Shown here piece by piece: positions 1 to 5,140 of a stretch of DNA of 5,140 nt. The position numbers and the translations under genes are program-made. The stretch's first letter is position 1; each line of letters begins with the position of its first letter. The stretch is from Paracoccaceae bacterium (GTDB lineage: Bacteria; Pseudomonadota; Alphaproteobacteria; Rhodobacterales; Rhodobacteraceae). Location: assembly GCA_003500165.1 (NCBI GenBank), contig DNSZ01000137.1, forward strand, positions 2,989 through 8,128. The letters are read 5' to 3'. The notes beneath the pieces are model-generated. The model saw nothing but the letters and a program-made list of their open reading frames with translations. It was not told the DNA's origin and made no database searches.

Positions 1-248
1 CCGGTGATCTCCAGCAGCGGTTCGGGGGCGGCCACGATCCCGATCAGCCGCCCGTCGTTGAGTTCCAGCGCATCGCCATGGTCGAGCGATGTGGTCTGCG
101 GCAGGTCGACCAGAAACCGCTCGCCGGTGTCGGTGGTCAGCACCTTGCGGCGCAGGAAACGGCCGTCATAGGGGAGGGAGACGCAGGCCATCGCCGCGCT
201 CGCCGCATCGGGGCGGCGCTGCCGCGCCACGGGGAGGGATGATGTCAT
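1..248 (-). CDS. ureE: Urease accessory protein UreE, N-terminal part (runs off left edge)
   Basis: UreE is the cytoplasmic nickel-binding metallochaperone that supplies nickel to the UreD/UreF/UreG-bound urease apoprotein. The first 82 residues are visible. They include PYDGRFLRRKVLTTDTGE (about 26-43) and FLVDLPQTTSLDHGDALELN (about 45-64), then DGRLIGIVAAPEPLLEIT, which match the UreE N-terminal beta domain. The nickel-binding C-terminal domain and any His-rich tail lie outside the window. I chose the ATG at 246-248 because GGAG lies about 6 nt upstream on the minus strand (around 253-258). An internal ATG at 189-191 (residue 20) is a weaker alternative because residues 4-9 (LPVARQ) also look like the UreE start region. 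It lies downstream of ureC in the same orientation, as in other urease operons, but is separated from intact ureC by about 1.1 kb of unusual sequence. Confidence 0.93.
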   Translation of the reverse strand, partial: MTSSLPVARQRRPDAASAAMACVSLPYDGRFLRRKVLTTDTGERFLVDLPQTTSLDHGDALELNDGRLIGIVAAPEPLLEIT

Positions 249-349
249 AGCGTCTCCGTTGCCTTCCGTGAGGGCGCACCCGCCCATTGGGCGCGGCGGC
301 TGCGGTCCGTGCCGGCCGCGCGCGTCCGGGATCGCATTCCGGGGCCGGA

Positions 350-479
350 CGAGCGCCAGACCGGGGGATGGCGCCCCGCCATCGCCGCTGCGCGGTTTAT
401 GCTTGCCAGGGTCATCGAACAGGGCCGCCTGGCGCGCCGGCAGCCAAAGCGCCAGCCCGCCGGGCCGGTCTGGCGCTCG
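350..479. repeat. Wide 15-bp inverted repeat with nested hairpins
   Basis: Positions 350-364 (cgagcgccagaccgg) and 465-479 (ccggtctggcgctcg) are perfect reverse complements, 100 nt apart. Between them are a 7-bp hairpin (367-373 with 377-383) and another 7-bp hairpin (429-435 ctggcgc with 449-455 gcgccag). The gcgccag/ctggcgc core recurs four times, twice in each orientation. This looks like a palindromic-unit cluster (REP-like) or a folded RNA segment of the ureC-ureE leader. No flanking target-site duplication is apparent and the segment is too short to encode a transposase. High GC raises the chance of fortuitous short stems, but the 15-bp arms are unlikely to be chance. Confidence 0.55.
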
Positions 480-581
480 CACGGGCACGCTTCGCGTGCT
501 GTTCCGTGCGGGCGAGCCGCCCCGAGGCCGGTCGGCAGGTGGGCATGCACGGTCATCTGAATGCCCCACGGTTCTTGGGCG

Positions 582-617
582 GGCCGCGACCGCCCCCGGG
601 CTGGGGCGGTCGCGGCC
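582..617 (-). terminator. Perfect 15-bp GC-rich hairpin after the ureC remnant
   Basis: Positions 582-596 (ggccgcgaccgcccc) and 603-617 (ggggcggtcgcggcc) form a perfect 15-bp stem with a 6-nt loop. It begins about 40 nt past the stop of the ureC remnant on the minus strand. There is no T-run on either side, so it is not a canonical intrinsic terminator. It could attenuate read-through into ureE, act as an mRNA-stabilising or processing structure separating the structural subunits from the accessory genes, or be a palindromic repeat. The stem is plain in the sequence; the role is inference. Confidence 0.5.
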
Positions 618-656
618 GATGCTGGTCGCATCGGCCGGGGGACAGTCCGACGCGCG

Positions 657-797
657 TCAAAACAGGAAATACCTTTGCGCCATCGGCAGCACCTCGGCCG
701 GCGCGCAGGTCAGCAATTCGCCATCCGCGCGCACCTCATAGGTCTCGGGGTTCATTTCTACGTTTGGCAGGACGTCGTTCAGGATCAGGTACCTTTT
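657..797 (-). pseudogene. ureC: Remnant of a second ureC 3' end (46 codons plus stop nearby intact)
   Basis: Read on the minus strand, this encodes KRYLILNDVLPNVEMNPETY and continues to ...PMAQRYFLF and a stop at 657-659. It aligns without gaps to the last 46 residues of the intact UreC (ending at 1346) with 38 identities. At nucleotide level 705-746 and 1394-1435 match exactly for 42 nt, while both flanks carry many differences. The replacements are mostly ones a working UreC tail could tolerate (V/I, V/M, H/N, A/V, Q/A), suggesting the tail of a different ureC allele rather than random decay of a copy. Similarity fades beyond 797, with perhaps two more matching codons near 804-809, and the frame meets a stop at 834-836. 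There is no start codon or other UreC sequence, so it cannot make urease. It ends at the same stop codon as UreC and sits on the ureE side, so it may be the original ureC end left by recombination. Confidence 0.88.
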
Positions 798-979
798 TAA
801 GATGCCGATAGCAGATATGGATATCTCTGAGCTTCAATACCGATACCTGCTTTCTTTGATTTTACCGCGTTGCAAGCATTTCTAGATCATTCCTGATACT
901 GCTGCCAAAATTTAAGACGACGTTCGACTGACATGCTTGTGCCATCAGCCTCTTACTGAGCAAGAGCGCAATATTCACA
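798..979. other. AT-rich spacer between the ureC remnant and the secreted-protein gene
   Basis: About 180 nt of clearly lower GC than the operon (24 of 60 bases are G/C in 841-900). It holds a small inverted repeat, agatat/atatct at 813-818 and 821-826, right beside the end of the ureC similarity. A weak ctctt/aagag pair lies at 950-954 and 962-966. A 22-codon plus-strand frame from 817 has no ribosome site and no recognisable product. I see no gene, no T-run terminator and no insertion-sequence ends. Confidence 0.5.
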
Positions 980-1330
980 TCACTCCAACAGACTTCTCGC
1001 TTCTTCAGCCTCGCAGCGCGCATAGCGCGCTGCTTCTTCAGCGAATTCTGCGGCATCGTTAGCAAAATCAATCGCATCGTTTACGTATTTGTTCAGATTT
1101 CCTATATAGTTGTTTACGGCTGCAATGAATCTATCGATCTCCCAGCTATCGCAGGTGTGCCTTCCAGTAAAAGAATATCCCGACAAGCAAAATGGAACCG
1201 TTGGTTTTTGATATGTCGAAGGAGGGGCAGGTGCATGGGAAAACGTCAGTGGTTCTGTGCAGTATGCCAAAGCGCTAGAGGCAAACAGGGAAGTGAGCGC
1301 GATGATTGCAAGAAATAGCGGCAATTTCAT
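980..1330 (-). CDS. Small secreted Cys-containing protein, function unknown
   Basis: The product is 116 residues with a textbook Sec signal peptide: Lys2, a hydrophobic core at 3-20 and an Ala-x-Ala site with likely cleavage after Ala22. The residue before Cys24 is Tyr, so it is not a lipobox. The mature part has a Pro-rich linker (33-46), Cys at 24, 48, 60 and 106, a CDSWEIDRF motif (60-68), and a long Ala/Glu-rich amphipathic helix (about 63-116) that could form a coiled coil. Four cysteines would allow two disulfides in the periplasm. The general layout (short secreted protein with Cys...WE-D-R followed by a helix) resembles small hypothetical exported proteins of alphaproteobacteria, but I cannot name a family. 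The ATG at 1328-1330 is supported by AGGAG (1336-1340) 5 nt upstream. It starts 15 nt after the ureC stop and is probably co-transcribed. GC content and codon choice are much lower than in the urease genes (20 of 60 G/C in 1081-1140), suggesting transfer. A link to urease is not evident. Confidence 0.82.
   Translation of the reverse strand: MKLPLFLAIIALTSLFASSALAYCTEPLTFSHAPAPPSTYQKPTVPFCLSGYSFTGRHTCDSWEIDRFIAAVNNYIGNLNKYVNDAIDFANDAAEFAEEAARYARCEAEEARSLLE
1000..1042. repeat. Direct repeats flanking a 9-bp hairpin in the 3' end of the secreted-protein gene
   Basis: The 10-mer cttcttcagc occurs at 1000-1009 and 1033-1042. Between them gcagcgcgc (1013-1021) and gcgcgctgc (1025-1033) form a perfect 9-bp stem with an ata loop. 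It lies in codons for the repeated EEA-rich helix (EEAARYARCEAEEAR), so coding repetition may explain the direct repeats. The hairpin sits shortly before the stop at 980 and could also influence mRNA decay. Confidence 0.5.
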
Positions 1331-1345
1331 TTTGGCTCCTCATTC

Positions 1346-3055
<1,710 letters not shown>

Positions 3056-3067
3056 GGGCGAACCTCA
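3056..3067 (-). promoter_or_regulatory. ureC ribosome-binding site overlapping the toxin stop codon
   Basis: On the minus strand GAGG (3063-3066) lies 7 nt before the ureC ATG. Its first two bases are the last two of the PIN toxin TGA stop (3065-3067). Ribosomes ending on the toxin gene would finish on the ureC initiation site, so ureC translation is probably coupled to or at least helped by translation of the toxin gene. Confidence 0.6.
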
Positions 3068-3430
3068 GCTCAGCAGGGTGAAGCCGGCATGGCGCGCGGC
3101 CTTTCGGTCTTGGGTCAGGGTCGTTGTGCAGCCGGCATCGGCATTTCCGTGCAGGATCAGACAATCGGCGAAGTCGGCGCTGCCGGTCCGGAAATCGTCA
3201 AGCGCGACTTGCACGATCTGCGCGCGGTCGACGACAAAGCCCTTGAGGGCAAGCAGCCCCGCCAGGGCCTGTGCGATCCGGTCGCGCCCGGCGTCAAACC
3301 GGCGCGCCATCACCCAGGCGAATTCGGCCAGCACCACCGGGGACAGGTAATAGGGCGGCGGGGCGGGCAGGATCGGCTCCTCCTCGCTGAACAGCAGGGA
3401 AAGCACCACATTGGTGTCAAGCCCGGTCAC
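3065..3430 (-). CDS. PIN-domain ribonuclease toxin, VapC-like
   Basis: The 121-residue product fits a PIN-domain toxin, a metal-dependent RNase that cleaves cellular RNA when its antitoxin is lost. The acidic residues are in family order: Asp5 (TGLDTNVVL), Glu36 (VVLAEFAWV), Asp86/Asp89 (SADFADCLI) and Asp108 (TQDRKAA). I chose the GTG at 3428-3430: it overlaps the antitoxin TGA as GTGA, the usual coupling in such pairs, and puts the catalytic Asp at residue 5. The same frame is open further upstream but that part overlaps the antitoxin gene. The gap between Asp5 and Glu36 is 31 residues and Pro-rich (PILPAPPP), shorter than I expect for typical VapC proteins, so the first helical segment may be trimmed. 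All acidic residues are kept, so activity is plausible. It ends 9 nt before ureC. Substrate is unknown. Confidence 0.87.
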   Translation of the reverse strand: MTGLDTNVVLSLLFSEEEPILPAPPPYYLSPVVLAEFAWVMARRFDAGRDRIAQALAGLLALKGFVVDRAQIVQVALDDFRTGSADFADCLILHGNADAGCTTTLTQDRKAARHAGFTLLS

Positions 3431-3714
3431 CGGGTCTGCCCCCCGTCCTGCGGCCGCCGGCCGGTCAGCGCATCCGCCCGGGCGGCCCGCGCCTCGTCGA
3501 CGGCGGCCACCGCTTCGCCCGGTGACAGACGGGGCAGATCGCTGACCATGCCGCGCAATTCGGCCAATGACAGCGTCACCTTTTCGACCGTCACCGCGCC
3601 GCTGTCGTCGACGGTGAAGCACAGCCGGTCCCCGGCTTCGGCGCCGAGCCTCGCCCGCACCTCGGCGGGAATGGTGACCTGACCCTTCGATGTGACCTTG
3701 GCGAGATAGGACAT
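3427..3714 (-). CDS. AbrB/SpoVT-family antitoxin (VapB-like)
   Basis: A 95-residue protein with an N-terminal AbrB/MazE-type swapped-hairpin DNA-binding domain (about 4-46): AKVTSKGQVTIPAEVRARLG, then AGDRLCFTVDDSGAVTVEKV. The C-terminal half (49-95: LAELRGMVSDLPRLSPGEAV, then a charged tail) is the expected toxin-binding segment. Its stop overlaps the GTG start of the PIN toxin, marking an antitoxin-toxin operon. The start at 3712-3714 fits the family; the upstream SD is weak (GGGAAA-like). An inverted repeat 16 nt upstream (3731-3757) is a candidate autoregulatory operator. The gene sits 134 nt after ureB, a far wider gap than elsewhere in this operon, so it probably has its own promoter. 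Codon use is GC-rich like the host, arguing for a donor of similar composition or long residence. Confidence 0.9.
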   Translation of the reverse strand: MSYLAKVTSKGQVTIPAEVRARLGAEAGDRLCFTVDDSGAVTVEKVTLSLAELRGMVSDLPRLSPGEAVAAVDEARAARADALTGRRPQDGGQTR

Positions 3715-3730
3715 GGGGTTTCCCGGGTGC

Positions 3731-3757
3731 TTCCTTACATTCTGTCAAGGTAAGGAA
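3731..3757 (-). promoter_or_regulatory. Inverted-repeat operator candidate upstream of the antitoxin
   Basis: ttccttac (3731-3738) and gtaaggaa (3750-3757) form a perfect 8-bp inverted repeat with an 11-nt spacer, 16 nt before the antitoxin ATG. A third half-site, tccttac, lies at 3785-3791. Spacing and place fit an operator bound by the AbrB-type antitoxin or the antitoxin-toxin complex. The spacer holds a TTGACA hexamer on the minus strand (3743-3748), but I see no -10 element at a suitable distance. An alternative TTGCAT-17-TACCTT promoter reading is weak. The repeat is observed; its role is inferred. Confidence 0.5.
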
Positions 3758-3848
3758 TGGCAGTGTATGATGCAAGCGTCCCGGTCCTTACTGGCGTATG
3801 CGCAGCCCCGGGCGGGCGCCGGTCTTGCGTCTTGCGTGCCGACAGGGA

Positions 3849-4154
3849 TCACAACGCCCCCATCACCGCCTGGTTGAAGCCGAACACCCGGCGCGCGCCC
3901 CCGATGGGGATCAGCTGCACCTCGCGCCGCTGGCCGGGTTCGAACCGCACCGCGGTGCCCGCGGCGATATCGAGCCGCATGCCATGGGCGGCGGCCCGGT
4001 CGAAGTCGAGCGCGCTGTTCGTTTCGGCAAAGTGGTAATGGCTGCCCACCTGCACCGGCCGGTCGCCGGTATTGGCGACCATCAGCGTGATCGCCTCCCG
4101 CCCCGCATTGAGCGTCAGCGTGCCCTCGGCGGGAAAGATCTCTCCGGGGATCAT
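3849..4154 (-). CDS. ureB: Urease beta subunit UreB
   Basis: Small non-catalytic structural subunit of urease that packs against UreC in the (UreABC)3 assembly in the cytoplasm. The 101-residue length is normal for a stand-alone UreB. Recognisable segments are PGEIFPAEGTLTLNAGRE (3-20), NTGDRPVQVGSHYHFAETN (28-46), LDFDRAAAHGMRLDI (49-63), GTAVRFEPGQ (66-75) and the GGARRVFGFN stretch (85-94). The ATG at 4152-4154 overlaps the stop of the upstream membrane-peptide gene as ATGA, indicating translational coupling. In most operons ureC follows at once; here a toxin-antitoxin pair intervenes. Confidence 0.97.
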   Translation of the reverse strand: MIPGEIFPAEGTLTLNAGREAITLMVANTGDRPVQVGSHYHFAETNSALDFDRAAAHGMRLDIAAGTAVRFEPGQRREVQLIPIGGARRVFGFNQAVMGAL

Positions 4155-4309
4155 TTGCGGCTGCGGAGCAACGCGGCCGCCCCGCCCCCCAACGCCAGCG
4201 CCGCCAGCACAAGCCAGACCGCGTCGATCCCGTGCGGGTGCAGATGCACCCCGTCATGGGCCAGCGCGGGTGTGGCCAGGACGGTCATCATCGCAGCAAA
4301 ACGCTTCAT
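4151..4309 (-). CDS. 52-residue His-rich exported or membrane peptide between ureA and ureB
   Basis: The sequence starts MKRFAAMMTVLATPALAHDG: a Lys/Arg start and hydrophobic core ending in a signal-peptidase-like ALA-H site (after Ala17). A His-rich patch follows (His18, 22, 24, 26: AHDGVHLHPHG), then a transmembrane helix (about 30-48, VWLVLAALALGGGAAALL) and a basic RSRK end. The likely topology is a single-span inner-membrane peptide with its His cluster outside. The start at 4307-4309 is supported by GGAG 7 nt upstream, directly after the ureA TAG; the stop overlaps the ureB start as ATGA. Such tight packing argues that it is a real gene. I do not recognise a named family. The His cluster suggests metal (nickel) binding, but that is inference. 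The longer upstream reading from 4420 overlaps ureA and is rejected. Confidence 0.82.
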   Translation of the reverse strand: MKRFAAMMTVLATPALAHDGVHLHPHGIDAVWLVLAALALGGGAAALLRSRK

Positions 4310-4320
4310 CCTTCGTCTCC

Positions 4321-4623
4321 CTACCGGATCGGTTGATGGACGGTCACCAGCTTGGTGCCGTCGGGAAAGGTCGCCTCGACCTGAACCTCGTGGATCATCT
4401 CGGCCACGCCCTCCATGCATTGCTCGCGGGTCACCACATGGGCGCCGGCCTCCATCATGTCGGCAACGCTGCGCCCGTCGCGGGCGCCTTCGACGACGGC
4501 ATCGGTGATCAGCGCGATCGCCTCGGGGTGGTTGAGCTTCACCCCCCGGGCGAGCCGCCTGCGCGCCACTTCGGCGGCCATGGCCACCAGCAGCTTGTCC
4601 TTTTCGCGTGGGGTCAGGTTCAT
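4321..4623 (-). CDS. ureA: Urease gamma subunit UreA
   Basis: The smallest structural subunit of urease, at 100 residues full length for the family. It shows the family signature throughout: MNLTPREKDKLLVAMAAEVA (1-20), RGVKLNHPEAIALITDAVVE (26-45), GARDGRSVADMM (46-57), CMEGVAEMIHEVQVEATFPD (69-88) and GTKLVTVHQPI (89-99). The ATG at 4621-4623 starts one nucleotide after the ureD TAG (TAG-G-ATG), with GGAG about 9 nt upstream inside the ureD 3' end. It forms part of the (UreABC)3 complex; no urease active-site residue is contributed by this subunit. No anomalies seen. Confidence 0.98.
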   Translation of the reverse strand: MNLTPREKDKLLVAMAAEVARRRLARGVKLNHPEAIALITDAVVEGARDGRSVADMMEAGAHVVTREQCMEGVAEMIHEVQVEATFPDGTKLVTVHQPIR

Positions 4624-4624
4624 C

Positions 4625-5140
4625 CTACAGGCTCCAGGGTCGGGGCAGGTCCGTGCCCGTCAGCGCCATCAATGCCGGGACAAGGCTCTGCCGCAAGACA
4701 AATCCATCCGTGGCAAGCAGCCGGGCGACAAGCAGATCGTCACCGATCAGGCTGGCGCCGGCGGTTTCGGGCAGGCGCTTGCGCAGGCCCGCCAGCAGCG
4801 CCGGCGCATCGGGCGCCACATGGACGATCAGCGCCATCGCGCCCGCCCCGGCGGCCACGGCCGGCCGGCCGAGTTGCCCGGCGATGTCGCCCGCCAGCAC
4901 GGTCCGGTCGATGAACAGCGGCGCGCCGTCGCGACAAACCGCGATCCGGTCGGTGAAGGCGGCGCCGCGCAGCGTCTCCCCCATGGCCGCCCGCCCGAAC
5001 AGGACCGGTTCGACCAGCGTCAGGCGCCCGCCCGCGTCGAGATCGGCGCTGAGCGCGCGGTCGATCGCGCAGCCGTCGAACAGGATCGTCTCTTGCGGCA
5101 ACCACAGCAGATGGGCGCCCGCACCCACCCGCAGCCGGGC
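4625..5140 (-). CDS. ureD: Urease accessory protein UreD, C-terminal 171 residues (runs off right edge)
   Basis: UreD (UreH in some species) binds apo-urease and recruits UreF and UreG for GTP-dependent nickel insertion. Visible parts include GAGAHLLWLPQETILFDGC, near the start of the visible stretch and typical of the UreD mid-region, LVEPVLFGRAAMGE, and the C-terminal end LLVARLLATDGFVLRQSLVP, ALMALTGTDLPRPWSL. The frame is open to the window edge, with A-R-L-R preceding the Val at 5126-5128, so that GTG is internal and the true start lies outside the window. The family is usually about 270-290 residues, so roughly 100 N-terminal residues are missing. Being first in the operon fits the ureDABC order of Rhodobacteraceae. 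Confidence 0.95.
   Translation of the reverse strand, partial: ARLRVGAGAHLLWLPQETILFDGCAIDRALSADLDAGGRLTLVEPVLFGRAAMGETLRGAAFTDRIAVCRDGAPLFIDRTVLAGDIAGQLGRPAVAAGAGAMALIVHVAPDAPALLAGLRKRLPETAGASLIGDDLLVARLLATDGFVLRQSLVPALMALTGTDLPRPWSL

Larger units (their letters stand above)
249..656. other. GC-rich stretch between the ureC remnant and ureE, no convincing gene
   Basis: This 408-nt stretch is extremely GC-rich, and long open frames exist on both strands, so an open frame here means little. The best coding candidate is a 128-codon minus-strand frame from an ATG at 629-631 to a TGA at 245-247, whose stop overlaps the ureE start as ATGA. Against it: no clear Shine-Dalgarno, a perfect hairpin starting 14 nt downstream of its start, and an Arg/Pro-rich product without recognisable motifs. 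A second minus-strand frame is open over the whole 136 codons from the remnant stop to ureE, in frame with ureE, and includes GGLALWLPARQAALFDD. This could be a decayed gene. From memory of the literature, Rhodobacter capsulatus has a non-essential orphan gene (orf136) at this operon position; homology was not tested. I treat the stretch as structured non-coding sequence or a degenerate gene. Confidence 0.5.

Noticed and set aside
287..811. Long plus-strand open frames over the ureC-ureE gap
   Set aside because: Several frames are open at once on both strands because of high GC. They run through the ureC remnant antisense and show no motifs.
817..885. 22-codon plus-strand frame in the AT-rich spacer
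   Set aside because: Too short, no Shine-Dalgarno and no known peptide; expected by chance.
862..1077. 71-codon minus-strand frame overlapping the end of the secreted-protein gene
   Set aside because: It shares its first half with the secreted-protein gene in another frame, has no good ribosome site and no recognisable product.
657..1345. Insertion sequence or integrative element
   Set aside because: No transposase or integrase, no convincing terminal inverted repeats at the edges and no target duplication. The repeated ureC tail is better explained by recombination or partial duplication.
3743..3748. TTGACA as the -35 box of the antitoxin promoter
   Set aside because: No acceptable -10 hexamer 16-18 nt downstream before the start codon, so I did not call a promoter on it.
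3823..3836. Tandem tcttgcg repeat after ureB
   Set aside because: Only two 7-bp copies, with no sign of function.
4310..4420. Longer start for the His-rich peptide
   Set aside because: It would overlap ureA by about 100 nt. The ATG at 4307-4309 has a good GGAG site and starts a proper signal-like segment.
4072..4914. 280-codon plus-strand open frame across ureB, the membrane peptide, ureA and ureD
   Set aside because: It lies antisense to four identified genes, has low-complexity Pro/Arg/Ala content and no ribosome site.

Overview
The window is a stretch of urease operon read entirely from the minus strand, so operon order runs from high to low coordinates: ureD (3' part, runs off the right edge), ureA, a 52-residue His-rich membrane peptide, ureB, a VapBC-type AbrB/PIN toxin-antitoxin pair, ureC, a small secreted Cys-containing protein, a remnant of a second ureC 3' end, a structured non-coding stretch, and the start of ureE (runs off the left edge). 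The strongly GC-rich, GC3-rich coding style, the protein sequences and the order ureD-A-B-C-(small orf)-E point to an alphaproteobacterium, most likely a Rhodobacteraceae member (Rhodobacter/Paracoccus-like). That placement is inference from gene order and composition.

Right part (3849-5140): ureD, ureA, the membrane peptide and ureB are packed with 1-nt gaps, short gaps or 4-nt ATGA overlaps, as in a translationally coupled operon. UreA (gamma), UreB (beta) and UreC (alpha) are the structural subunits of the nickel enzyme that hydrolyses urea to ammonia and carbamate. UreD and UreE are maturation factors: the UreD scaffold and the UreE nickel carrier. UreF and UreG would be expected just past the left edge.

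Middle part (3056-3848): a 134-nt gap with an inverted-repeat operator candidate precedes an AbrB-family antitoxin and a GTG-initiated PIN-domain toxin that overlap by 4 nt. The toxin ends 9 nt before ureC, and the ureC Shine-Dalgarno overlaps the toxin stop codon. A toxin-antitoxin pair is therefore stitched between two structural urease genes.

Left part (1-1345): intact ureC is followed after 15 nt by an AT-richer insert carrying one secreted small protein. A 141-bp diverged copy of the ureC 3' end (46 codons, 38 identical residues) follows, then about 400 nt of very GC-rich sequence with a perfect 15-bp hairpin and a second, wider 15-bp inverted repeat, then ureE. The second ureC tail indicates that the ureC-ureE junction was rebuilt by recombination between two ureC alleles or by insertion with partial duplication. 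No transposase, integrase, tRNA, rRNA or CRISPR array was seen. The most unusual points are the toxin-antitoxin pair inside the urease structural genes and the ureC-tail duplication bracketing a low-GC secreted-protein gene. I see no clear evidence for a wholly new multi-gene system.
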